Shown here: positions 14,449-21,858 of the stretch, piece after piece
How positions within the stretch are numbered: position 1 is the first letter of the stretch
How the letters are laid out: every line of letters begins with the position of its first letter
Assembly (NCBI GenBank): GCA_036406675.1
Contig: DASXAO010000060.1
Coordinates: 1-34,344 of the forward strand
DNA from: SCGC-AG-212-J23 sp036406675
Lineage (GTDB): Bacteria; Pseudomonadota; Gammaproteobacteria; Burkholderiales; SG8-39
Direction: 5' to 3'
Length of the DNA: 34,344 nt
The notes under the pieces: model-generated
Told to the model about the DNA's origin: nothing
Databases searched by the model: none
What the model saw: the letters and a program-made list of their open reading frames with translations, nothing else
Translations under genes and position numbers: made by a program

Positions 14449-14979
14449 ATGAAAACGCTGCAAAAAGGCTTTACGCTGATCGAACTGATGATCGTAGTCG
14501 CGATCATCGGCATTCTGGCGGCGGTCGCGCTGCCTGCGTACCAGGACTACACGGTGCGTGCGCGCGTGACGGAAGGTCTGTCGATCGCGGCCGACGGCAA
14601 GACCATCATCGGCACCGGCTCGACCACGTCGGCGGAGCTTGCCGCTACTGCGAGTGCGTTCAACGTCACGCCGCCGAGCAGCAAGTACGTGACCAGCGTC
14701 GCGATCGCCGGAGGGACCGGCGCGATCACCATCACCTATAACGCCGCTAACGTCGGCCCGCTCGGCGCGGCCAACACGCTCGTTCTGACGCCGTACGTGC
14801 GCGACACCGCGACCAGCACCTTCACGCAGCTCGGTGCTTCGTACGCCGCCGGCGTGTCGGGCTCGCTCGACTGGGCGTGCGCCTCGGCGACCCACGCCAC
14901 CGCGACCGCGCGCACGATGGACACCGGCATCGTTGCGGGCACCATGCTCGCCAAGTACGTGCCGTCCGAGTGCCGCTAA
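14449..14979 (+). CDS. pilA: Type IVa major pilin
   Basis: Structural subunit of type IV pili, inserted in the inner membrane as a prepilin and then polymerised. The 176-residue precursor starts MKTLQKG, followed after the cleavage site by FTLIELMIVVAIIGILAAVA, a textbook class IVa N-methylphenylalanine signal with Glu5 of the mature chain. The helix continues to YQDYTVRARV. Two cysteines near the C-terminus, in DWACAS and PSECR, should form the D-region disulfide. ATG at 14449 is preceded by AGGGGAG. The gene has its own sigma-54 promoter and a strong terminator, so it is independent of the upstream array in transcription although adjacent to it. The variable Thr/Ala-rich middle is typical of a major pilin. 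Confidence 0.96.
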   Translation: MKTLQKGFTLIELMIVVAIIGILAAVALPAYQDYTVRARVTEGLSIAADGKTIIGTGSTTSAELAATASAFNVTPPSSKYVTSVAIAGGTGAITITYNAANVGPLGAANTLVLTPYVRDTATSTFTQLGASYAAGVSGSLDWACASATHATATARTMDTGIVAGTMLAKYVPSECR

Positions 14980-15014
14980 TAAAAGCAAGCCAATAACACC
15001 AAGCCGTAACGTGA

Positions 15015-15046
15015 AACGCCCCGGATCCGTCCGGGGCGTTTTCTTT
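15015..15046 (+). terminator. Rho-independent terminator of pilA
   Basis: A perfect 11-base-pair stem (15015-15025 with 15030-15040) closes a TCCG loop and is followed by a T-rich run (TTCTTT). It lies 36 bases after the pilA stop. On the other strand it is nine bases past the stop of the membrane-fusion gene, and may also help end that transcript, though the T-run is weak in that direction. Confidence 0.93.
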
Positions 15047-15054
15047 CCTGCCTG

Positions 15055-16107
15055 CTACTTAGAGGGTGACCTACCCGCGGCGGTGGTACCGATGATGACT
15101 TCCATTCCCTCGGTGACGTCCCCCGCGACGAGCTCGGTGGCCGAGCCGTCGGTGAGCCCTAGGCGCACGCCGCGCGGCCTGGGCTGCCCGTCCTCGAGCA
15201 CATAGACGCGGCCGGTCCCGGCTTGGCCAAGCGCGCCCCCCGCGTCGGCGGAACCCACGGGACGCCAGCGCAGCGCGGCGCTCGGGACCTTGAGCGCGCT
15301 GTCCCGGTTCTCGACCACGATGCGCACGTTCGCGGTCATCCCGGGGAGCAGGGCCAGGTCGGGATTCTGGGCGGAGATAACCACCGTGTAGCTCGGCGCG
15401 TTCTGCGCGCTCTGCGGCGACTTGCGGATCTGCAGGATCTCCCCGTTGAAGCTGCGCCGCGGGAAGGCGTCGACTGCGAACGTGGCGGCGAGCCCGACCC
15501 GCAGGCGTCCCGCGTCGGCCTCGTCGATCGCCGCCTCTACCTGCATGTCGCGCAGGTCCTCCGCGATGGTGAAGAGCACCGGCGCCTGCCGGCTCGCCGC
15601 GACCGTCTGGCCCGCGGTGACGTTGCGCAGGATCACCGTACCGTCCACCGGCGCCCGGATGACGGTGCGCTCGAGGTCGATCTGCGCCTGCCTGAGGAGC
15701 GAGTCGCGCTGCCTGACGGCCGCGACCGCGCTTTGCACCTGCGCTTTACTCAGGCCTGAGCGCGTCGCCGCTAACGCGCTTTCGGCGGAGTCGAGGTCGG
15801 CACGGGCCTGGTTGACCTTCAGCTCGAAGGTCGCCGGGTCGATGCGGGCCATCGCCTGGCCTTTCTTCACCGGGGTGTTGAAGTCGGCGTAGATGTCCTT
15901 CACCTGGCCGGAGATCTGCGAGCCCACCTGCACGGCGTTCACGGCGTTCAGCGTGCCGCTCACCGCCACGGCGGCCGCCATCGGCCCGCGCTCGACCTTC
16001 GCCACGCGGTAGCGTACTTCACCGCTTTCGGTGCGCGACTGGTACCAGTACCAGCCGCCGCCAGCGGCGGCCGCGACGACGAGGGCGAGGATGGCGGCGA
16101 ATTTCAT
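15055..16107 (-). CDS. Periplasmic adaptor (membrane fusion protein, MacA/HlyD type), orphan
   Basis: A 350-residue protein with an N-terminal signal/anchor (about 1-22), a biotinyl-lipoyl-like domain split around a helical hairpin (SGTLNAVNAVQVGSQISGQV and RTVIRAPVDGTV), a beta-barrel and a membrane-proximal domain. It belongs to the adaptors that join an inner-membrane ABC or RND pump to TolC. The hairpin spans only about residues 100-146, roughly 35 residues shorter than in MacA, and the tip with the TolC-binding Arg-Leu-Ser pattern appears to be missing. The ATG overlaps the soxB stop as ATGA, so it is the last gene of the sox unit. No pump or TolC gene follows; pilA lies beyond on the other strand. 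Its cargo is unknown; export of sulfur compounds is a guess from position. Confidence 0.85.
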   Translation of the reverse strand: MKFAAILALVVAAAAGGGWYWYQSRTESGEVRYRVAKVERGPMAAAVAVSGTLNAVNAVQVGSQISGQVKDIYADFNTPVKKGQAMARIDPATFELKVNQARADLDSAESALAATRSGLSKAQVQSAVAAVRQRDSLLRQAQIDLERTVIRAPVDGTVILRNVTAGQTVAASRQAPVLFTIAEDLRDMQVEAAIDEADAGRLRVGLAATFAVDAFPRRSFNGEILQIRKSPQSAQNAPSYTVVISAQNPDLALLPGMTANVRIVVENRDSALKVPSAALRWRPVGSADAGGALGQAGTGRVYVLEDGQPRPRGVRLGLTDGSATELVAGDVTEGMEVIIGTTAAGRSPSK

Positions 16108-17753
16108 GGCGGCGCGATTGCCTGATTAGCCTTAACGCCCAGGACCTTCGGCTGGTTCACATGGCGCGCGGTCACGCTCCGCCTGGAGCGCAGGTAGCGT
16201 GCGACCACCTCCCACACCGGCTCGCCGGCCGCGCCTTCGGCCACGGGCGCCCAGCCGGCCACCTTGTAACGTTTGTCCGCCTGCATTGGAACGCCGCGGA
16301 TTCTCATTTCCGAGATGCGCGCGCCGATCTTTCGCCCGGGCGCGATGGCGTAGGTCATCCCACCGACGCGGGCCATGTCGCCCCCCTGGCGCAGGTACGG
16401 ATCGGGATGGAAAACATTGTCGGCCACGTCCTCCAATATGGCCTTGATCTGCGCCCCGGTGAGCTCGTTCAGCGTCGTGTAGGGATAGGTCACCGCGGTT
16501 TGCTCCATCAGGGCTTCCACGGTGATCGGCTCGCCCGGCAGCAGCGTCGTGCCCCAGCGGAAGCCCGGCGAGAACGCGATCTCGGCGTTCTTCTCCGCGG
16601 CGAGCGCCTCCAGGATGACTTCGTCGAAGCTGCCGTTGAAGGTGCCGCGGCGATAGAGCAGGTCCCGGGTGACCGCGAGCTTTTCGGCGAGCTTTTGCTC
16701 GTAAGGCTGGCGGGCGGTCGCGATGTATGCGGCCATGTCGGCATCCGCGGGGAGCAGGTCGGCGAACACCGGCAGCAGCCGATAGCGCAAGCCCGTCACG
16801 CCCGAATCGCGCACTTCGAGTTCGAGCACGCCGAGGAACTTCCCGTTCGAGCCGGCGTTGGTCACCAGCGTCTTTCCGACGCGGGTGGGCGCCGGGACCG
16901 CGTCGTGCGTATGGCCGCCGAGGATGGCGTCGATGCCGCGCACGCGCGAAGCGAGCTTCAGGTCCACGTCCAGGCCGTTGTGGGAGAGCAGCACGACTGC
17001 CTTGGCGCCCTTTGCGCGTACCTCGTCGACGATCTTCTGCAGTCGCGCGTCCTGGATGCCGAAGGTCCAGTCCGGGACCATGTAGCGCGGATTCGCGATC
17101 GGCGTATACGGGAATGCCTGCCCGATGACCGCCACCGCCACCCCGTTCATCTCGCGCAGCGCGTACGCCTTGAACACCGTCTCCTCGAAGTCGAGCGTGC
17201 GGATGTTCTGGGCAAGGAGCTCGATCGGCGCGAGCTCGTTCTTTACGGCCTCGAGCACCCGCTCGGCGCCGTAGGTGAACTCCCAATGTGCCGTCATGTA
17301 GTCGACGCCGAGCCGCTTCTGGGCGCCGATCATGTCGGCGCCGCGGGTCCAGAGCGCGCTCGCGGACCCCTGCCAGCTATCACCTCCGTCGAGGACCAGC
17401 GCGTGCGGCCGCGCCGCGCGCAGCCGCTTCACCAGCGTCGCGAGGTGGGCGTAGCCGCCGAGCTTGCCGTAGCGCTGCGCGAGCGTTTCGAAATCGAGAT
17501 TCGAGAAGGCGTAGGCGCCGCGACTGCCGCGCTCGATGCCGAAGCGCTTCAAGAAACGGGCACCGTTCGGCTCGCGGAAGTAGACCGGGAGCAGCTGGGC
17601 ATGCACGTCGGTGATGTGAAGGAGCGAGACGTTGCCGAACGGCGGCGGGTCGTACAGCTCGGCGGCGGTCTGCGCCGCGGCGGCGCCGGGTCGCAGGCTC
17701 GCGCCCGCCGCTACCGCCAGGAGCAACGCCTCGAGGAAGTCCCTGCGCTGCAA
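16104..17753 (-). CDS. soxB: Thiosulfohydrolase SoxB
   Basis: Dimanganese periplasmic enzyme of the 5'-nucleotidase family that hydrolyses the terminal sulfone from SoxY-bound cysteine-S-thiosulfonate, releasing sulfate. The 549-residue precursor opens MQRRDFLEALLLAVAAGAS, a Tat signal. Metal ligands appear as Asp49 and His51 in HITDVHAQ, Asp125 in GGDSWQGS, the SHNG motif and GGHTHD. HWEFTYG near 156 is typical of SoxB. The start is TTG: the same reading frame has the soxX stop six bases upstream, and the Tat motif begins two codons later, so no other start is possible. The stop overlaps the ATG of the adaptor gene. It works with SoxXA and SoxYZ encoded just upstream. Confidence 0.96.
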   Translation of the reverse strand: MQRRDFLEALLLAVAAGASLRPGAAAAQTAAELYDPPPFGNVSLLHITDVHAQLLPVYFREPNGARFLKRFGIERGSRGAYAFSNLDFETLAQRYGKLGGYAHLATLVKRLRAARPHALVLDGGDSWQGSASALWTRGADMIGAQKRLGVDYMTAHWEFTYGAERVLEAVKNELAPIELLAQNIRTLDFEETVFKAYALREMNGVAVAVIGQAFPYTPIANPRYMVPDWTFGIQDARLQKIVDEVRAKGAKAVVLLSHNGLDVDLKLASRVRGIDAILGGHTHDAVPAPTRVGKTLVTNAGSNGKFLGVLELEVRDSGVTGLRYRLLPVFADLLPADADMAAYIATARQPYEQKLAEKLAVTRDLLYRRGTFNGSFDEVILEALAAEKNAEIAFSPGFRWGTTLLPGEPITVEALMEQTAVTYPYTTLNELTGAQIKAILEDVADNVFHPDPYLRQGGDMARVGGMTYAIAPGRKIGARISEMRIRGVPMQADKRYKVAGWAPVAEGAAGEPVWEVVARYLRSRRSVTARHVNQPKVLGVKANQAIAPP

Positions 17754-17756
17754 CTG

Positions 17757-18335
17757 CTACTGGTTCACCGGAGAGGCGGGATCGAGCAGCAACCCGACGA
17801 GGTCCTTGATCTGCTGCTCGGTGAGGGTGCCCGAATAGCCGAGGCGCGGCATCTGCGAGCACAGGTTGTACGCCTTGGCGTTATAGATCTTGCCGTAGAC
17901 GTAGCGCTGCACGTCCGGCCCGTTGCCGCGCTTCAGGCCGAAGCCGGTGAGGCTCGGCCCGATCGTGCCGTACGAGATCTCCTGCGGCGAGAGCTGGTGG
18001 CAGTTGTAGCAGCTTCCGTCGCTCGGCGCGCCGGGCTTGTCGTTCCAGGTGAGCCCGCGCCCGCCTTGGGCGATATGCTCGCCCTTCTTCCAGTCCCCGA
18101 TCAGGCTGCCCTGGGGAAAGGCGATGGTCTTCATCTGGTCGGCCTCGAGAACCTTCGCCAGCGTGGCCGGCGGCTTGTCATCGGCTTCGTTGCACACGCG
18201 CTGCAACGCGTCGGGCACCACACGATCCATCGTGGCCTGCCCGCGCGCGTGGAAGTCGCGCTTCAGGACCTTCTCGACATCGGCCTGGGCCAGCGCCGCG
18301 AGCGGAGCCGCGAGCAGGAGGACGAGGATCTTCAT
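17757..18335 (-). CDS. soxX: Cytochrome c SoxX
   Basis: Monohaem subunit of SoxXA, which joins thiosulfate oxidatively to the carrier SoxY and passes electrons on. The 192-residue precursor has a signal peptide (MKILVLLLAAPLAALAQA). A proteobacterial SoxX-type segment follows (GDWKKGEHIAQGGRGL), then the haem site C109-Y-N-C112-H113 and the likely axial Met162 in CSQMPRLG. The ATG at 18335 overlaps the soxA stop (ATGA), so SoxA and SoxX are made at matched levels. It is separated by three bases from the TTG start of soxB. The order soxYZAXB is common in betaproteobacteria. Confidence 0.94.
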   Translation of the reverse strand: MKILVLLLAAPLAALAQADVEKVLKRDFHARGQATMDRVVPDALQRVCNEADDKPPATLAKVLEADQMKTIAFPQGSLIGDWKKGEHIAQGGRGLTWNDKPGAPSDGSCYNCHQLSPQEISYGTIGPSLTGFGLKRGNGPDVQRYVYGKIYNAKAYNLCSQMPRLGYSGTLTEQQIKDLVGLLLDPASPVNQ

Positions 18336-19120
18336 CGCTTGGTGCCCGGGCCGCGATAGGGCTCGCCGGCCCCGGTGGCGGTGAGGAACAGGTTCAGCGC
18401 GATCGTCGCATCGGAAGCGAAGATCGGTTCCGGCATGCGCATCTGCCGGTAGCAGTCGTTCAGGCGCCACTGCATGGTCTTGAACTGGCTGTTGGAAACC
18501 CGATACGCCGGCCAGGTGGCGACCACCGGGCCCGCTGCCGCCGGCTTGTAGAGCACCGGCAAGTCCTGCATGCGGATGCGTTTGCCGTCCGCGCCGTGGC
18601 AGCTTGCGCAGGAGAAGTCCCACGGCCCGGCGCGATGGAAGAACAGCTTCTCGCCGAGCGCGAACGCCTCCTTCTCCTTGGGATGGCTGGTGCCCGGCGC
18701 CATGCGCACCCCGCGCGAGGCGCCGGCTATGTAGGCCGACAGATACTCCATCTCCGAAGCGCGATCGTCGTTTCCGAACACGCGCTGGGTCGCCTCCTTC
18801 CGGGGGCGTCCCTGCACCGTTTCCATGCAGTAGAGCAGGCGCGCCTCGAGATCCATGACCCGGTCGGCGTCCTTGAAGTAGCGCGGCAGCCGGGCATAGG
18901 CGCCGTTCAGCACGCCAGGTCCCGCGCCGAGATCGCACTTTTCGAGCGAAGCATTCTTCGGCCCCTGGGGCTTCTTCCACAGCGTCTCGCCCTCGAGCTC
19001 GTACAGCTCGACCGGGCTGCCGTCGGCGATCATCTGCTGGTATTTCTGGATCTCCTTCTTCGTGTCCTGCGCGAACGCTGCGCAGGCCATCAGAAGGAAG
19101 ACAAGGACGGACCCTCGCAT
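18332..19120 (-). CDS. soxA: Cytochrome c SoxA, single-haem type
   Basis: Catalytic subunit of SoxXA in the periplasm. The 262-residue precursor starts with a signal peptide (MRGSVLVFLLMACAAFAQ). The C-terminal haem site is C171-A-S-C174-H175. Cys223 in NDCYRQMRMPEP corresponds to the active-site persulfide cysteine. The N-terminal haem site of dihaem SoxA is missing; two single cysteines (C62 and C98) probably form a disulfide instead, as in single-haem SoxA proteins. The ATG at 19120 overlaps the soxZ stop as TGATG; a longer reading from 19171 would run into soxZ and spoil the signal peptide. SoxA and SoxX together bind thiosulfate to the SoxY cysteine. Confidence 0.94.
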   Translation of the reverse strand: MRGSVLVFLLMACAAFAQDTKKEIQKYQQMIADGSPVELYELEGETLWKKPQGPKNASLEKCDLGAGPGVLNGAYARLPRYFKDADRVMDLEARLLYCMETVQGRPRKEATQRVFGNDDRASEMEYLSAYIAGASRGVRMAPGTSHPKEKEAFALGEKLFFHRAGPWDFSCASCHGADGKRIRMQDLPVLYKPAAAGPVVATWPAYRVSNSQFKTMQWRLNDCYRQMRMPEPIFASDATIALNLFLTATGAGEPYRGPGTKR

Positions 19121-19413
19121 CACGCGACCGAGGTCTCGATCTTGTTCGACTCGCCCTTGTTGTCGAGCCACGCCACTTCGATCTGGTCGCCCTTGGCGCC
19201 GCCCTTGAGCCGGAACGAGAACACGGGGTTGCGCGACACCGCCTGGCTCACCTCGGCCTCGATCACCGCCTTCCCGTTCAGCTTCACGCTCACGTTCTGG
19301 ATGAAGTGCAGCGGCTGTCCGCTCTGCGCGGTGGTCATCGGATGGGTCATCAGCACCCGCACTTCCGTGTTGCCGCCCGCGAGCGTCGCCCTGATTTTCA
19401 TGGGTCCCGCCAT
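19120..19413 (-). CDS. soxZ: Sulfur-carrier partner SoxZ
   Basis: A 97-residue immunoglobulin-like protein with no signal peptide, starting MAGPMKIRATLAGGNTEVRVLMTHPM and containing HFIQNVSVKLNGK. It pairs with SoxY and is exported with it through the Tat route. It stabilises the SoxY swinging arm. The start is one base after the soxY stop and is preceded by GGAGG in the end of soxY. The stop overlaps soxA. Length and sequence fit the family fully. Confidence 0.95.
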   Translation of the reverse strand: MAGPMKIRATLAGGNTEVRVLMTHPMTTAQSGQPLHFIQNVSVKLNGKAVIEAEVSQAVSRNPVFSFRLKGGAKGDQIEVAWLDNKGESNKIETSVA

Positions 19414-19414
19414 G

Positions 19415-19852
19415 TCAGCCTCCGCACCCGCCGATGGTCACCTTGATCTCCCGGGCGGCGCTGTAGTACCGGCCGCCGGCCGCCGCGACCACCCGCACGT
19501 CGGCAGTCTCGGCCATCTTCACGTTCAGCTTCACATAGGGCAGCGCGCCGTCCTTGAAGTCGAACTTCGCCGCCAGCGGAAAGGGATTCTTCTCGAGCAC
19601 CACCGCGATCGAGGTGGTGCCGGGGATGTTGCTCGCGATCTCGATCGGCACCACGGCGCCGTTCTCGGCGATCTGCGGCGCGTCGATCGCGATGTCCTTG
19701 GACGGCGCGGGATTGGCGGCGCCGATCCCTTTCAATGCGTCCTGCGGCGTCTTGGCGCCGAACGCGTTCTCGTTCCACGCCGCGGCCGCCGCGAGCGGCT
19801 TCGCGAGCCACGCGAGCAGCGCGCCGAGCAGGGTCCTGCGCAATCGGTTCAT
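19415..19852 (-). CDS. soxY: Sulfur-carrier protein SoxY
   Basis: Periplasmic carrier that holds sulfur intermediates on the cysteine of its C-terminal swinging arm. The 145-residue precursor begins with a twin-arginine-like signal (MNRLRRTLLGALLAWLA). It has the family segments NAFGAKTPQDALKGIG, AENGAVVPIEI and NPFPLAAKF, and ends GGCGG, the hallmark reactive tail. GGGAGA precedes the ATG. The gene starts 26 bases after moaC, so moaC may be the first gene of the same transcript. soxCD, which often precedes soxY in related bacteria, is not found here. Confidence 0.96.
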   Translation of the reverse strand: MNRLRRTLLGALLAWLAKPLAAAAAWNENAFGAKTPQDALKGIGAANPAPSKDIAIDAPQIAENGAVVPIEIASNIPGTTSIAVVLEKNPFPLAAKFDFKDGALPYVKLNVKMAETADVRVVAAAGGRYYSAAREIKVTIGGCGG

Positions 19853-19878
19853 CGATTCTCCCGGAAAGGCCTCGTATT

Positions 19879-20379
19879 CTAGCGAACGGGGCGGCGGAAT
19901 ACCCCTGACTTGCCACCGAGTTTCTCTTCCAGCCTGAGGCTGCCGAGCGTCATGCCGCGGTCCACGGCCTTCACCATGTCATAGATCGTCAGGAGCCCGA
20001 TCGCGGCCGCGGTCAGCGCCTCCATCTCCACGCCGGTCGGGCCGCGGCACTCGACGCGGGCGCGCAGCACGATCGACGCCGGCTTTTTGCGCAGCTCGAA
20101 GTCGATGGTTACCCGGCTCACGGCGATGGGATGCGCGAGCGGGATGAGCTCGGGCACGCGCTTTGCCGCCTGGATGGCGGCGATCCGCGCCACCCCCAGC
20201 ACGTCGCCCTTCTTCGCCCGTCCCGAGGCGATCAGGCGCAGCGTCGCCGGGTTCATCGCGATGCGCCCGGAGGCGGTCGCGATGCGGTGGGTCGCGTCCT
20301 TGGCGCCCACGTCCACCATGTGGGCAGCCCCGCGCGCGTCGAAGTGGGTGAGGCGCCGCGGTGTCATCTTCGTTGGCAT
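19879..20379 (-). CDS. moaC: Cyclic pyranopterin monophosphate synthase MoaC
   Basis: Second enzyme activity in molybdenum cofactor synthesis, making cyclic pyranopterin monophosphate in the cytoplasm. The 166-residue product has LTHFDARGAAHMVDVGAKD, KGDVLGVARIAAIQAAK, LIPLAHPI, TGVEMEALTAA and LTIYDMVKAVDRGM. The usual Cys of LIPLCHPL is Ala here. The start is uncertain: ATG 20379 is used, ATG 20367 fits the family equally well, and GTG 20400 would touch the start region of the divergent protease gene. It is 26 bases upstream of soxY on the same strand. Molybdopterin would serve a sulfite dehydrogenase, which is not encoded in this window. The moaC/M48 pairing looks ancestral, with sox placed downstream. 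Confidence 0.93.
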   Translation of the reverse strand: MPTKMTPRRLTHFDARGAAHMVDVGAKDATHRIATASGRIAMNPATLRLIASGRAKKGDVLGVARIAAIQAAKRVPELIPLAHPIAVSRVTIDFELRKKPASIVLRARVECRGPTGVEMEALTAAAIGLLTIYDMVKAVDRGMTLGSLRLEEKLGGKSGVFRRPVR

Positions 20380-20400
20380 GGCCGGCGTTATGATAACCAC

Positions 20401-21858
20401 ATGCGCGCTCTCGCCTTTCGCGCTGCCTTTCGCGTCATGGCCCTTGTTTCAGCGGCGTTGTTCGCCCTGGCGCCGCGCGCCTGGGCGCAGTCGGCGCTGC
20501 CCGACCTGGGCAGCGTGGGCGATCTCGAGCTCTCGCCGCAGCAGGAGCGCCGATTGGGCGAAAGCATCGTGCGCGACATGCGGCGCGATCCCCAGTTCAT
20601 CGACGATCCCGAGCTCTCGGAGTACCTCGGGACGATCGGCGCGCGCCTGTCGCAGGCGATGGGCGCGCGCCAGGACTTCGAGTTCTTCGGCGTACGCGAC
20701 CCGACCATCAACGCCTTCGCGCTGCCCGGCGGCTTCGTCGGCGTGCACACCGGCCTGCTCGCCGCGGCCGACACCGAATCGGAGCTCGCCTCGGTGCTCG
20801 CGCACGAGCTTTCGCACGTCACGCAGCGCCACATCGCGCGCATGCTGGGCCAGCAGAAGCAGATGCAGCTGCCGGTGCTCGCGGCCATGGCGGCGGCGCT
20901 GCTCCTCGGGCGCTCGCGGCCGGATCTCGCCGGCGGCGCGACCGCGGCGGTGCAGGCGGGTGCCGTCTCCAGCCAGCTCTCGTACTCCCGCGACTTCGAG
21001 CGCGACGCCGACCGCACCGGCCTCGCGGCCCTGGTCGCCGCCGGCTACGACCCGCGCGCGATGGCGGCATTCTTCGAGAAACTGCAGCGTTCGCAACGCG
21101 TAGGCGACGACGGCACGGTGCCGGGGTATCTGCGCACCCACCCGGTGACCACCGAGCGCATCGCGGACGCGCAGAACAGGGTGGCGGCGCTGCCCTACAA
21201 GCAGACTCCGGACAGCGTCGAATTCCACCTGGTGCGGGCGAAGCTGCGCGCGGAAGGCGGCGACGCGCAGGACACGGTGACCCTTTTCCAGAGCGCCGTG
21301 AACGACAGGCGCTACGCCAACGAGGCCGCCGCGCGCTACGGGCTGGTGAGCGCGCTGCTGCGCGCGCGGCGCGCGAAGGCCGCCGACGCCGAGATGACGA
21401 AGCTGCGCGCCACCGGAGTGTCGAGCCCGATGGTGGACGCGCTCGAGGCGCGGGTGCGCCAGGCGAACAACGACCCCGCCGGCGCGGAAAAAGTGCTGGC
21501 GCAGGCGCGTGGGCGCTATCCGACTTCGCGGGCGCTGCTCTATGCACAGGTGGAGGTCCTGCAGGACGCCTCGCGCCACGACAAGGCGATCGCGCTGCTC
21601 AACGACGCGGTGCGCAACTCCCCCGGCGATCCGCGGCTGAGGGCCCTGCAATCGCGCTCGTACGCGGCGCTCGGCAAGCGCCTGCTGCAGCACCAGGCGC
21701 AGGGCGAGTACTACGCGCTGCAGGGCAGCCTGCCCGCGGCCATCGAGCAGCTCCAGCTCGCTCGCGGCGCGGGCGACGGCGACTTCTACCAGCTTTCCGT
21801 GGTCGACGCGCGCCTCAAGGAGCTGCGCGCGCAGCAGTCGGCCGACAACAAGCGCTAG
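20401..21858 (+). CDS. Periplasmic M48 metalloprotease with TPR-like C-terminus (BepA/YfgC type)
   Basis: A 485-residue precursor with a signal peptide (about 1-29, ending RAWAQ). A zinc protease domain holds H135-E-L-S-H139, with the third ligand Glu in the segment YSRDFERDADRTG. A helical, repeat-rich C-terminal half (about 285-485) looks like TPR repeats. It resembles BepA/YfgC, which helps assemble or degrade beta-barrel outer-membrane proteins such as LptD; the lptFG genes at the end of this window make the same export machine. The ATG at 20401 lies immediately beside the moaC start region on the other strand. The stop TAG shares the palindrome CTAG with the stop of the convergent chrB. 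Confidence 0.92.
   Translation: MRALAFRAAFRVMALVSAALFALAPRAWAQSALPDLGSVGDLELSPQQERRLGESIVRDMRRDPQFIDDPELSEYLGTIGARLSQAMGARQDFEFFGVRDPTINAFALPGGFVGVHTGLLAAADTESELASVLAHELSHVTQRHIARMLGQQKQMQLPVLAAMAAALLLGRSRPDLAGGATAAVQAGAVSSQLSYSRDFERDADRTGLAALVAAGYDPRAMAAFFEKLQRSQRVGDDGTVPGYLRTHPVTTERIADAQNRVAALPYKQTPDSVEFHLVRAKLRAEGGDAQDTVTLFQSAVNDRRYANEAAARYGLVSALLRARRAKAADAEMTKLRATGVSSPMVDALEARVRQANNDPAGAEKVLAQARGRYPTSRALLYAQVEVLQDASRHDKAIALLNDAVRNSPGDPRLRALQSRSYAALGKRLLQHQAQGEYYALQGSLPAAIEQLQLARGAGDGDFYQLSVVDARLKELRAQQSADNKR

Noticed and set aside
16161..18359. 732-codon plus-strand ORF across soxB and soxX
   Set aside because: Antisense to two complete Sox genes; composition is typical of a shadow frame.
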